64,000 nucleotides of DNA from Eutreptiella sp. 'Long Island Sound 2002' (Eukaryota > Euglenozoa > Euglenophyceae > Eutreptiales > Eutreptiaceae), in assembly GCA_964036045.1 (NCBI GenBank), contig OZ038383.1, positions 69,658,588 through 69,722,587 on the forward strand. The letters run 5' to 3'. The notes beneath the pieces were generated by a model that was given only the letters and a program-made list of their open reading frames with translations, searched no databases and was not told the DNA's origin. Position numbers and translations under genes: made by a program. Of this stretch, positions 43,160 to 53,701 are shown piece by piece; position 1 is the stretch's first letter, and every line of letters begins with the position of its first letter.

Positions 43160-45960
43160 CGCACAGCAACACAACACACCGAGCGGGCACACCGGTGAAC
43201 AGGAGCAGGGGGGCCCAGGACACCGCACACGCAACACAACACACCGAGCGGGCGCACCGGTGAACAGGAGCCGGGGGGGCCAGGACACCGCACACGCAAC
43301 ACAACACACCGAGCGGGCACACCGGTGAACAGGAGCCGGGGGGCCCAGGACACCGCACACGCAACACAACACACCGAGCGGGCGCACCCTGAACAGGAGC
43401 CGGGGGGCCCAGGACACCGCACACGCAACACAACACACTGAGCGGGCACACCGGTGAACATGAGCCGGGGGGCCCAGGACACCGCACACGCAACACAACA
43501 CACTGAGCGGGCACACCGGTGAACAGGAGCCGGGGGGCCCAGGACACCGCACACACCACACAACACACCGAGCGGGCACACCGGTGAACAGGAGCCGGGA
43601 GGCCCAGGACACCGCACACGCAACACAACACACCGAGCGGGCACACCGGTGAACAGGAGCCGGGAGGCCCAGGACACCGCACACGCAACACAACACACCG
43701 AGCGGGCACACCGGTGAACAGCAGCCGGGAGGCCCAGGACACCGCACACGCAACACAACACACCGAGCGGGCACACCGGTGAACAGGAGCCGGGAGGCCC
43801 AGGACACCGCACACGCAACACAACACACCGAGCGGGCGCACCGGTGAACAGGAGCCGGGAGCCCCAGGACACCGCACACCCAACGCAACACACCGAGCAA
43901 GCACAGCGGTGAACAGGAGCCGGGAGGCCCAGGACACCGCACACGCAACACAACACACCGAGCGGGCACACCGGTGAACAGGAGCCGGGGGGCCCAGGAC
44001 ACCGCACACGCAACACAACACACCGAGCGGGCGCACCGGTGAACAGGAGCCGGGGGGCCCAGGACACCGCACACGCAACACAACACACCGAGCGGGCACA
44101 CCGGTGAACAGAAGCCGGGAGGCCCAGGACACCGCACACGCCACACAAGACACAGAGCGGGCACACCGGTGAACAGGAGCCGGGAGGCCCAGGACACCGC
44201 ACACGCCACACAACACACCGAGCGGGCACACCGGTGAACAGGAGCCGGGTGGCCCAGGACACCGCACATGCAACACAACACACCGAGCGGGCGCACCGGT
44301 GAACAGGAGCCGGGGGGCCCAGGACACCGCACACGCAACACAACACACCGAGCGGGCGCACCGGTGAACAGGAGCCGGGGGGCCCAGGACACCGCACACG
44401 CAACACAACACAGCGAGCGGGCACACCGGTGAACAGGAGCCGGGAGGCCCAGGACACCGCACACGCCACACAACACACCGAGCGGGCACACCCGTGAACA
44501 GGAGCCGGGAGGCCCAGGACACCGCACACGCCACACAACACACCGAGCGGGCACACCGGTGAACAGGAGCCGGGAGGCCCAGGACACCGCACACGCAACA
44601 CAACACACCGAGCGGGCACACCGGTGAACAGGAGCCGGGAGGCCCAGGACACCGCACACGCAACACAACGCACCGAGCAGGCACACCGGTGAACAGGAGC
44701 CGGGAGGCCCAGGACACCGCACAGCCAACACAACACACCGAGAGAGCACAGCGGTGAACAGGAGCCGGGAGGCCCAGAACACCGCACACGCAACACAACA
44801 CACCGAGCGGGCGCACCGGTGAACAGGAGCCGGGAGCCCCAGGACACCGCACACCCAACGCAACACACCGAGCAAGCACACCGGTGAACAGGAGCCGGGA
44901 GGCCCAGGACACCGCACACGCGAAACAACACACCGAGCGGGCACGACCGTGAACAGGAGCCGGGAGGCCCAGGTCACCGCACGCGCAAAACAACACACCG
45001 AGCGGGCACACCGGTGAACAGGAGCTGGGAGGCCCAGGACACCGCACACGCAAAACAACACACCGAGCGGGCACACCGGCGAACAGGAGCCGGGAGGCCC
45101 AGGACACCGCACACGCAACACAACACACCGAGCGGGCGCACCGGTGAACAGGAGCCGGGGGGCCCAGGACACCGCACACGCAACACAACACACCGAGCGG
45201 GCACACCGGTGAACAGGAGCCAGGAGGCCCAGGACACCGCACACCCAACACAACACACCGAGCGGGCACACCAGAGAACAGAAGCCGGGAGGCCCAGGAC
45301 ACCGCACACGCAACACAACACACCGAGCGGGCGCACCGGTGAACAGGAGCCGGGAGGCCCAGGACACCGCACATGCAACACAACACACCGAGCGGGCACA
45401 CCGGTGAACAGGAGCCGGGAGGCCCAGGACACCGCACACGCAACACAACACACCGAGCGGGCGCACCGGTGAACAGGAGCCGGGGAGCCCAGGACACCGC
45501 ACACGCAACACAACACACCGAGCGGGCACACCGGTGAACAGGAGCCGGGGGGCCCAGGACACCGCACACCCAACACAACACACCGAGCGGGCACACCGGA
45601 GAACAGGAGCCGGGTGGCCCAGGTCACCGCACACGCAACACAACACAGCGAGCAGGCACACCGGTGAACAGGAGCCGGGAGGTGCAGGACACCGCACACG
45701 CAACACAACACACCGAGCGGGCACACCGGTGAACAGTAGCCGGGAGGCCCAGGACACCGCACACGCAACACAACACACCGAGCGGGCACACCGGTGAACA
45801 GGAGCCGGGAGGCCCAGGCCAGCGCACACGCAACACAACACACCGAGCGGGCACACCGGAGAACAGGAGCCGGGAGGACCAGGACACCGCACACCCAACA
45901 CAACACACCGAGCGGGCACACCGGTGAACAGGAGCCGGGAGGCCCAGGACACCGCACACA
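43160..45960 (+). repeat. 65-bp minisatellite, about 43 copies
   Basis: GAACAGGAGCCGGG recurs every 65 bases (for example 43,781 and 43,846). Variation is mostly single-base (GGGG/GGAG, GGCGCA/GGCACA) and a few copies differ more. No unit has a stop on the minus strand in any frame; 65 is not a multiple of three, so three units give a 65-residue Cys/Pro/Val-rich repeat in all minus frames. I regard that as a by-product, not a protein. Confidence 0.95.
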
Positions 45961-46533
45961 CGTAGGGCGGCCGGGGGACAGGAAAGAACCAACATCCCAT
46001 GGGTCGGACACACTGGGGCGACCCAGCCGACCCACCGGGCCAGTCGCAGGAGCGGTACTCCAAGGCTGCTGGTCTGAGCCCGGCCAGGCTGCATCGGGGA
46101 CCATGGCAAACGCCACCCGGAACCATGGATGCAACCGGTGACAGGCGAGCCGGTACACAGTCCAGGAGGGGGTCGCCTGCCAAGCGGAGCGGCCCCGCAA
46201 CTCAAGCCACAAGGGTGAGGCGGTCGTACCGTAGACAAGCGGGAGCAATACCCCTTGTGGTGAGAGATACTCCACACGGCTGGGCAGCCCCCAGAGCTGC
46301 CGCCTGAAGGAGGGAACATGTGGCCCTACTCATGGACACATGTGGGGACACCCTTTCACCTGGGACACATGGACCGGGTGGCCGCGACAATGCCTTCCCA
46401 AGCACATGCGGGAGCGGCTCAAGAGGCACCTAACATAGGGCAGTGGGAGGGACAGGACGTCCCCTTGGTAAGACCTTCTTCCTGCACCGTCAAGGGAGGC
46501 ATCCCGAGCTCCCGAAGATACCTACCTACCTAC
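45961..46533. other. Right part of the insert
   Basis: GC-rich unique sequence without a recognisable gene, ending in GATACCTACCTACCTAC, a short CCTA run, directly before the right target-site duplication. Confidence 0.5.
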
Positions 46534-46548
46534 CTCCCCGTCATATCC
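46534..46548. repeat. Target-site duplication, right copy
   Basis: CTCCCCGTCATATCC, identical to 40,506-40,520. Confidence 0.85.
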
Positions 46549-47336
46549 CTGATGATGAACTCCCAAGAGAGTTCGGCAACTGGATACTCGCCCCATGAGC
46601 TGTTCATGGGACGCCCGGCGGGGTTCCCACACACGCGCTATCCTGAGGATTCCTACTCTACGGAGGGAAAATGGGTGAAGGAGCAACAAGACAAGGTGGA
46701 CAAGGCCAAGGCTATGCTCCAGAGAGTAAGGGAGCGACAGTGAAACAAGAAGACCAAGCGAAGAGTGCCTGCCTCCTACCAAGAGGGAGACTGGTTGTTG
46801 GTGCACCACAGTGGGCTGCCCGCCTGGCCACGCTCCACCAGCGATGACTCCTACTTTGGGCCCTACAAGATCCTGTCTGTGGACGGTCACCGCATCACTG
46901 TGCGGTTTTCTCGCCCACTAGGGGGGACCCTGGTGTGTGCAGCTCAACAGCTGAAGCGCTACTACGACCCAGAGGACCTCTGTGGGGACGAATGAAAACT
47001 GAACCATGAGGAGATCGCCGCTCTGGACCTACAGGGCGCTGCCAGCTCTATGGAAATGGAAGGAGAACTCCCTGATATGAATGCCGAGGAGATGGCTAAG
47101 AAAGGCTTCTACCTGCTGAGGTCGGTTATCTGACACCGCTACTGCCAAGGGTGGCGTTCCCTCACCCTCTGGCAAGGATTTGGAGTGGAGGAAGCTACCT
47201 TGGAGCCCTTTTCTGTCTTCGTGCTTCCTGAGGGACGCCTAAATTGTGTTCTTGTACACTACCCCTCCAAAAGCAACCTAAGAGAGTTCCTGAGGCTCGC
47301 TGAAACGCTTGCCTCGCAGAAGAAGCCTAGAGACTG
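46549..47336 (+). pseudogene. Gypsy copy A, part 3: integrase end and chromodomain
   Basis: Resumes at LMMNSQESSATGYSPHELF, then EEQ/KVDKAKAMLQRVRERQ, a TGA where element 2 has Trp, YQEGDWLLVHHSGLPAWPRS, SYFGPYKILSVDGHRITV, another TGA, and a chromodomain (SLTLWQGFGVEEATLEPFSV, with the second Trp of element 2 changed to Leu). It ends with LASQKKPRD and a stop. Confidence 0.8.
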
Positions 47337-48198
47337 AACCATTCCCCTACCTGCCTACGTATGTTCGAGTGTGCTGAGCCTGAGGACCTACGAGCAAGCT
47401 GCAGAAATGGTGTCCTAATTATACGCAAGTCTGCACCCTTGCTAAACCTGGCGGATGTCTTTACACCCTGCCATGGGGTATGCCCGAGGTCTCTCCGCCC
47501 CTAGGGACCCAATTTCTGTGCTGGCACCAAATATCCTAGGGGGAATTGCTACAGGAATACCGAGCGCTAACGCCAAGGTATTGGTTTTGCCTACCTACCT
47601 GCCTACTACAGGAGAGCGGTGGCCGAAAGCTACGAGGCATGAAAACGCCTGTTCCCTAGACGGCCAAAACCTGGACTACCACTGCCACTGCCCACCAAAA
47701 ACACTGATAAGATTTCAGGAAACCGGCGGGACAGTGACACACTCAATACCGGTCCTACACTCACTACGATGGCACCAGCCTTCGAAGGATGAGCCAACAC
47801 TGCCGTGCTCTAGCCCTCACCCAGGCCTTCCACTCCTACACTCACACGCTACTTTGCTACTTTACTTCATTAAGATTTCACAGGCCTTGGTGGCCTACCT
47901 GTGAGAAGGCAACGGAACACAGCGCTACTAAGCTGCTGTGGCCTAGCACAGACGTCAAAACACGTTTCTCTGCTAGGGCTTGGAGCGAAGGAGTTGATTT
48001 TTTTGGTGCACAGCGTATTAGCCCATGAGACCCACCACTGGGGGCATTTTCTTCGAACGAAACCTTCGAACGAAGATTATTTCTTTGAACGAAGAAAGTT
48101 TTTGAACTGTTAGAAAAGTTTATAGTGTTTTCAGCACTGTGTTTTTGCTTCTCCTGCTGCTTGTTGTTGCTGTAGGGTGTCCTGCTGCTGGTTTTGGA
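47337..48198. other. Copy A 3' region with hairpins H3/H4 (minus)
   Basis: 47,337-47,990 aligns with element 2 51,179-50,540 in reverse. On the minus strand, H3 is 47,942-47,977 (loop AACGTGTTTTGACG) and H4 is 47,918-47,940, again antisense to the pol strand of its element. 48,054-48,095 is a TTCGAACGAA cluster like those at 59-63 kb, so the sequence from about 48.0 kb may be the same locus that continues after element 2. Confidence 0.6.
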
Positions 48199-48909
48199 TG
48201 ATGAAAAGCTTTTGTTTGGTGAAATACAGTAAAGCCAACTCAATCCAGGATAGCCCAAGCCAATAGTATGCAAAGAGAAGGTAATTCAGGATCAAAGCAT
48301 GAAGGGCTGCAGGGTAAACAGTGAAAGATGATTGGATATTCACAGAAACTGCAACTCAGGATACAAATGAATGCATATTCACAAAGATAGCTGAAATGTT
48401 TTAGGAAAAGAGTTAGAAAACTGCCTCAGGTTCACTCTCTCTCCATAGTGCCATCTTAGGAGATGTGCCCTCTTTGTTTTGGGTCCCATATGTGCTGAGG
48501 TGGCATGGTATGTGGCGATGAGGTCACTGCCATGTCACATGGGATCTTCCTACTTAGCTAGGCTGACCAGGAATTGAACCCAGGACCTCTCAAAAAGAGG
48601 TGCCTAGCCCCCTATGGTGCATACCACTAGGGCAGATAAGTATTCATGGAAAAACATAGATAAATTCATAGGCTCTACCTTAGGTATGTCAGTGCTCAGT
48701 CAACTCAGGAAAAGATGTTATACTTCACATTGAAAGGGGATTGAGGGGTCCACTCCATATCCTGATTGGGTGTTTGGTTCCATAGGTTAAAATGTGTTAT
48801 CACCACTTTTGGTTGGACCAATACTAAGATAAAAATACATGGATCCTCAGTGCATCTCTAATACAACTAGAGTATGCCTCAAAGCAATGGAAAAGCACTT
48901 TTTCTTACT
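48199..48909 (-). repeat. 3' LTR of element 2
   Basis: Plus strand begins TGATGAAAAGC and ends TTTTTCTTACT. About seven differences from 58,428-59,138. Confidence 0.9.
48562..48634 (-). repeat. tRNA-like unit inside the 3' LTR
   Basis: Minus strand: A-box-like TAGTGGTATGCA, a stem-loop ACCTC-TTTTTGA-GAGGT resembling an anticodon arm, and B-box GGTTCAATTC with a T-stem CTGGG/CCTGG (two wobbles). Variable region too short for a real tRNA. Confidence 0.55.
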
Positions 48910-48918
48910 CCCCCCTTG
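48910..48918 (-). promoter_or_regulatory. Polypurine tract of element 2
   Basis: Minus strand CAAGGGGGG directly before the 3' LTR; same position as the tract of element 1. Confidence 0.7.
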
Positions 48919-50202
48919 TGCTGTGGTGGCCACCACTGTCGCATTTTAGGAAAAAGGGAATTTTTCTTGGCCTTTCCTTGGTTTCCACACCTACTTTAAA
49001 ATACCTACAGTCTCCCTCACACTGAAAAATGGGCGCTCACCATGGCTGGCGTCCTTTTGCTGCTCTGATTGTATCATTTCCTTCAGAAGACTCAGCGCTC
49101 ATGGCGCTGCCGGGGCTCCTGTGGCTTGGTTGGGTTAGATTGGGAGCATGTCAAACATGTGCATATGCATCCCTCCCTCCAAGACGCAGCGCCGACACAA
49201 CCCAAACGCAAGACACATTATACACACTCGCATGGGTTCTCGTAAACCTGCTGGCGACCTGTGACCTGTCTTAGGGCGAAGGGTGTCGAAAGAAAATTAA
49301 ATTTGCCCCTTGGTGGGGTCTTGGTTCTGCTCAGTCTCTCCAGGCACCTGCGTTTCGGCCCGAACACGGCCTACTCAGCGAGGCTGCGTGTGGGTATCTG
49401 CAGAGGCAGGAATGGGAGAATTATGGACGAATCCACGCAAAAACGAAGCGACGACACCAAAATCCGTCAAATGACGGCGTAGAATTTTTCTGAAACGACA
49501 CACCTGAGTAGAATCCAATTGTGCATCAAAAGCACATTTTTATAGAAATTATAGTCATCTCTGGATTTTTTAAATCCAGAAATTCATACGCATAAAATGG
49601 CGGCGCGCATGAGCGGCTCCTAGCGAAGCGCCGGAAAATGGAAAAATAATGGAATTATAAACGTATGTATCACGTAGTCTTGAAAATGACGAGACACACA
49701 TTAATAAACAAACATACAGATTCCACCCACACTAATAGAAGATTCGAAAATTCAAGAATTCGAAAATCAATTGAAAAGACTTCAATGAATCAGGTATAAA
49801 CTACAGGTATGCTTGTCTCGCATGCCGCATACACATTGCTCGTCTCGTCTCTCCGTGAACGAGTCGTGTAGCAGCGTTAACAACGATAACCACGATAGGA
49901 CGCGGTAGAGGGATTGATTAGAAAGATTGCAGATGATTAGCGGTCAGATCAGGGTGATTAGACATACACACAAGTGCATAGCAACGTTCTTCGCGTGCGC
50001 CCCTTTTGTTCTCTCACCTTGCTTCACTTCCCAGCGGTAGGTAAGGTAGGTACGCCCAGGCGGGGCCACCCCCTGGTGGAGTCAGGATTTACGCGTAGAT
50101 GGGCAGGTTTGCCCACGAACTTGTCGCATACTCGTGCATGCACACACGCATTAAAGGGTAGGCCACGCGAAGTGCGCACGGTAAACCTTGTTTAGGCTAC
50201 CC
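48919..50202. other. Element 2 non-coding 3' segment
   Basis: No gene recognised. AT-rich around 49.5-49.95 kb. From about 50,000 it matches element 1 near 29,160 (GTAAGGTAGGTA, then a CCAGG/CCTGG hairpin). Confidence 0.5.
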
Positions 50203-50617
50203 AGGGGCTCCTCCGTACGTTCTTTAAGAGAACCTGAGGAGTCCCTTAACGCTTGCTTGCTTGATAAGGGTAGCTGCTCCTGCAGCGTGTTTGCGGACAG
50301 TGTATTATAGGTCACGCTGAGGAGGGTATAATACCCCGAGCGTGGCTTGGTTCCTCAGCCGCAAACGCCCTTTTATTTGCCTTTTTTTTACAGGTGGGCA
50401 GGTAGGGTGATTGGTGCAGCAGCATTTTTTTATGCCCTGCTAAACAGGGGCGCAGATCACACAAACAAGTAACTCCGCTCCGCCTGTGGCAGAGCAAGGA
50501 GTCCGACTTCATCGACATCTGCGCCTTGCAAACGAGAGCACTCCTTCCCTCCAAGCCCTAGCAGGGGAAACGTGTTGTGGCGTCCCCTGTCAGGCCACAG
50601 TTGCTTAGTAGCGCTGT
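50203..50617 (+). other. Structured 3' module of element 2 (hairpins H1-H4)
   Basis: H1: CTCCTC (50,208-50,213) with GAGGAG (50,236-50,241), inner GTTCT/AGAAC. H2: outer GTTTGCGG (50,289-50,296) with CCGCAAAC (50,359-50,366), enclosing CACGCT/AGCGTG. H3: 50,557-50,594, 12-bp stem with one mismatch, loop AACGTGTTGTGGCG. H4: 50,596-50,617, CACAGT-T-GC/GC-GCTGTG. Compared with element 1, several pairs change on both sides. CTTTTTTTTACAG (near 50,380) and GCCATTTCACAG (near 50,637) look like splice acceptors on the plus strand. Confidence 0.65.
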
Positions 50618-51179
50618 GTTCTCTTGCCATTTCACAGGAGGGTCGCTAGGACCCAAGAGACCTTCATCTTCGCAACGCCCAGTAGAGTGTGCGTGTAGGA
50701 GTGGTAGTCCTGAGTGGGGGCTAGAGCCAGTTACCCAGTGCTCGCCCACCAGGATGGTGCCACTGTAGGGTGTGTAGGACCTGTAGGGGGTGTGTCACTG
50801 TTGCACCCTTTTCCTGCAATTTTAGCGGGGTTGGTGGGCTGTGGCAGTGGTTAGGTCAGTGTTTTGGCCACATACCAAACAGGCGTTTTGCATGCCTTCA
50901 TAGCTTTTGGCCACCCCTCCCTGTAGTAGACAGATAGGTAGGGAAAACAATACCTGGATTAGCACGCTGGGTATTCCCCCAAGGTTTTGCGCCAGCACAG
51001 CAATTGGGCGCATAGGGGAGGGGAGACCCGGGGCGTACCCCGTGGCATCAATAAGCCAACCCTCCAGGTTTAGCAAGGGCGCAGACTTGGGTATAATTAG
51101 GACACCACTTCTGCGGCTTGCTCTCAGGACCTTAGGACTAGCACACTCACACATACGCTTTGGCAGGTAAGGGTAAGGT
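50618..51179. other. Element 2 region between chromodomain and structured module
   Basis: Non-coding; aligns with copy A 47,340-47,900 and in part with element 1 near 30.0 kb. Confidence 0.5.
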
Positions 51180-51668
51180 TCAGTCCCTAGCTTTAGTCTT
51201 GGAGGCAAGCGTCTCAGCGAGCCTCAGCAACTCACCAAGGTTGTTCTGGGACAAGTAGTCAACCAGAACTGAGTTTAGGCGTCCCTCCGGTAGAACAAAT
51301 GCAGAGAAGGGCTCCCACGTGGCCTCTTCGACTCCAGACCCTTCCCAGAGGGTGAGGAAGCGCCGACCCTGGCGATAGCGGTGGCGTAGGCCCTCCTTAG
51401 CCATCTCCTCGGCGTTCATGTCGGGGAGTTCACCTTCAACTTCCATAGGGCTGGCAGCCCCTTGTAGGTCCAGAGCGGCGATTTCCTCGTCGTTCAGCTC
51501 CCACTCCTCCCCACAGAGGTCTTCAGGATCATGGTAGCGCTTCAGGTGTTGAGCGGCGCACACCAGGGTCCCCCCTAAACGGGGAGAACACCGCACCGTG
51601 ATACGGTGACCATCCACAGATAGAATCTTGTACGGCCCGAAGTATGGGTCATCGCTGGTAGAGCGAGG
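51180..51668 (-). pseudogene. Element 2 integrase C-terminus and chromodomain
   Basis: In frame with the upstream RNase H/integrase ORF but separated by one TGA where copy A has Trp (LPAWPRS). Encodes DPYFGPYKILSVDGHRITV, then an acidic linker and a chromodomain: HRYRQGRRFLTLWEGSGVEE, ATWEPFSAF, with aromatic residues at frame positions 91 and 101. This places the element among chromodomain-bearing gypsy elements. Confidence 0.8.
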
Positions 51669-53534
51669 TCAGGCGGGTAGTCGACTGTGGTGCACCAGCA
51701 CCCAGTCCCCCTCTTGGTAGGTGGCCGGCACTCGGTGCTTGTTCTTCTTGTTCCACTGACGCTCCCTCACTCTCTTGAGCATAGCCTTGGCCTTGTCCAC
51801 CTTCGCTTGTTGCTCTTGGACCCACTCACCCACAGAAGAATGGGTGTCCTCTGGATAGGGGGCATGTAGGAACCACGCCGGGCGCCCCATGAATAGCTCA
51901 TGTGGCGAGTAGCCAGTAGCTGAACTCTCTTGGGAGTTCATCATCAAGGATATGACGGGGAGTAGTCTCACCCAGTCTCTGGTGCGTTCAGTTTTGCACC
52001 ATATCCTGACGGTCTCCTTCAGGACACGAATCTGTCGCTCACATAGGGGGTTGCTCGTGTGAGAGTAGGGAATCCCCGTAGACACCTGGACATTGAGGGA
52101 CCTCAGGACCCTCTTGTACCAGCCAGTATCTGAGCGTACTCGTACGTCCTCATCGGAGTTGATCTCCTTGGGCGCCCCATAGACACAAAACCACTCCTCC
52201 AGGAGTATCTTGATAGTCTCCTCTCCGGTAATGTGCTTGGTACATGGGAACACCCTGGTAAACCTGGTCAACCCACAGGTTACCACGAGGGCGAAGTCAT
52301 AGCCCCCGAACTTCGGCATCTCCGTGTAGTCCACGTATAGAACACTGTTGGCACAGTGTGGGATGGGCAGGGTCGAGTAGAGACCTCTGTCCCTGATATC
52401 CCCTGGTTTACAGGACCTGCACGGGCACTTGTCCACGATAGGCTGGAGCGTCTTCCGCAGTTGGTCGTCAGTCCACGTAGTGTGGAACCACTGCTTGAGC
52501 AGCCTCAGGGTACGGTCAGCACCCACATGACCACTGGACTCATGGGTCCACTTCAGCAGCGCTGGGACTCGGTCACTAGGCACCACGATGCGGTCCTGGT
52601 GCCAGAGGTAGCTCTTGTCCCGCTTCCACTGGTCTTGGTTGACCAGAAGGGGTTCAAGGCGTTTCTCCAGGCGCCGGTAGATATCCCCAAACTCCTGTAG
52701 GTACTCCGATTGTTGGAGTCCATCCAGGGGGCGTATCATGGTCATGTTCAGGTCCAGGTGTACGTCCATACGGCTGAACGCCTCCTTAGCCAGCGCTTCA
52801 GACCGGGCACCAATCAGGGCGTCGAAGTTGTTGCGGCTGATGTAGTCGGCACACTCGTTCTTCACTCCCTGGATATGGTGTACCGTCAGCCGTAGTTGAC
52901 TGAGGTAGGTCGACCAGCGACGTAGCTTGGCCTTCTCAGGTGGGGGGCCCTTCTGGAAACTGCGGACCGGTTCTTGGTCGCATAGCCAGACCACAGGGTT
53001 ACTCCCCAACAGTCGTGCTTGTGAGGATAGCACCAGCATACCCGCGAGCAGTTCCTGCTCATAGGTGGAGTAGTTCCCCCTGGCCTGGTTCCACTTCCAG
53101 TTCCAGTGGCCCAGAGGTACTAGGACCCACTTGTCGTCAGGGTAGCTGTGCTTGAGGGTTCCATCTCGGTTGAGACCTTCCGTCCCCCATTGGGAAATGG
53201 CCGAGTCGAACTCCTCCTTCTCTAGTGCTTGCCATTGGAACAACTTTCCACCATCGCCCACATTGCTGGCGTCGGTCACCAGGATAATCTCCCCTTGTGC
53301 CCTAGGCACGCCCAAGCACTTAGCGTTGGCTACCTTGTCTTTGAGCTCGTCAAACGCTTGTTGCTCTTGTGGGGCCCAGCGCCAAGTAGTACTCTTCTTG
53401 ATCAAGTTAGTCAGTACAGCGCTGGTGTAGGTGAAGTTTTTGATGTGGCGGCGATAGAAGTTGCACGCCCCAATGAAACTGCGTACATCATGAAGTCCTT
53501 TCTTGGGGTCTTCGTGTCGTACCTTTGCATCCAT
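51669..53534 (-). CDS. Element 2 RT connection, RNase H and integrase
   Basis: A 621-codon frame. Residues 80-240 are RNase H: VTDASNVG (Asp88), YEQELLAG (Glu161), WLCDQEPV (Asp186), NECADYISRN (Asp230). Residues 330-376 are the integrase zinc domain: H331 and H336 in HESSGH, C372 and C375 in CPCRSC. The catalytic core has Asp402 (LYVDYTEMP), Asp461 (NSDEDVRV) and Glu499 (NPLCERQIRV), with 37 residues between the last two as expected. The upstream frame is continuous except for a TAG just before (GYGW then TAG). It would integrate cDNA made by the same polyprotein. Confidence 0.85.
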   Translation of the reverse strand: MDAKVRHEDPKKGLHDVRSFIGACNFYRRHIKNFTYTSAVLTNLIKKSTTWRWAPQEQQAFDELKDKVANAKCLGVPRAQGEIILVTDASNVGDGGKLFQWQALEKEEFDSAISQWGTEGLNRDGTLKHSYPDDKWVLVPLGHWNWKWNQARGNYSTYEQELLAGMLVLSSQARLLGSNPVVWLCDQEPVRSFQKGPPPEKAKLRRWSTYLSQLRLTVHHIQGVKNECADYISRNNFDALIGARSEALAKEAFSRMDVHLDLNMTMIRPLDGLQQSEYLQEFGDIYRRLEKRLEPLLVNQDQWKRDKSYLWHQDRIVVPSDRVPALLKWTHESSGHVGADRTLRLLKQWFHTTWTDDQLRKTLQPIVDKCPCRSCKPGDIRDRGLYSTLPIPHCANSVLYVDYTEMPKFGGYDFALVVTCGLTRFTRVFPCTKHITGEETIKILLEEWFCVYGAPKEINSDEDVRVRSDTGWYKRVLRSLNVQVSTGIPYSHTSNPLCERQIRVLKETVRIWCKTERTRDWVRLLPVISLMMNSQESSATGYSPHELFMGRPAWFLHAPYPEDTHSSVGEWVQEQQAKVDKAKAMLKRVRERQWNKKNKHRVPATYQEGDWVLVHHSRLPA

Positions 53535-53701
53535 CAGGGGTTTGGCCTTAGAGGCCGCTGGGGTCTACCACCCATAGCCAACGTCAAACCCCAAGTACTG
53601 CATGGTCTCCTGCATGAACTCACACTTCTCCAGCTTGAGTCGGGTCTGGTTCTCCTGGCAGACCGCAAAGAACTCACCCAAGAGGATTAGGTGATCCTCC
53701 T

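Larger units (their letters stand above)
40521..46533. mobile_element. 6.0-kb insert with 15-bp target-site duplication
   Basis: Interrupts copy A between integrase codons and is bounded by exact 15-bp direct repeats. This length fits target-primed (LINE-type) insertion more than LTR integration. The right end is a short CCTA repeat, a possible 3' tail. It contains an AT-rich segment, the T-free block, a 62-bp array, a 65-bp array and 570 bp of other sequence, but no transposition gene. I infer a non-autonomous or heavily rearranged retroelement. Its T-poor plus strand matches the base bias of the LINE sense strand. Confidence 0.7.

Noticed and set aside
41035-43328. Large overlapping frames of 580-743 residues on both strands
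   Set aside because: Caused by the lack of T on plus and A on minus. Translations are low-complexity and differ completely by frame.
43160-45960. CRISPR-like array
   Set aside because: Units are directly contiguous with no unique spacers, and the context is eukaryotic retroelements.
43047-46183. Minus-strand frames of about 650-1,020 residues across the 65-bp array
   Set aside because: They are repeats of the same 65-base unit read in rotating frames. The strand has almost no A, so stops are nearly impossible.
48562-48634. Functional tRNA gene
   Set aside because: The variable region is too short and the acceptor stem is not formed; it lies inside both LTRs, so it is a repeat-borne tRNA-like unit.
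50289-50366. Hammerhead ribozyme
   Set aside because: CTGAGGA resembles the CUGANGA core, but the required GAAA box is absent in both copies and element 1 has CTGAGAA.
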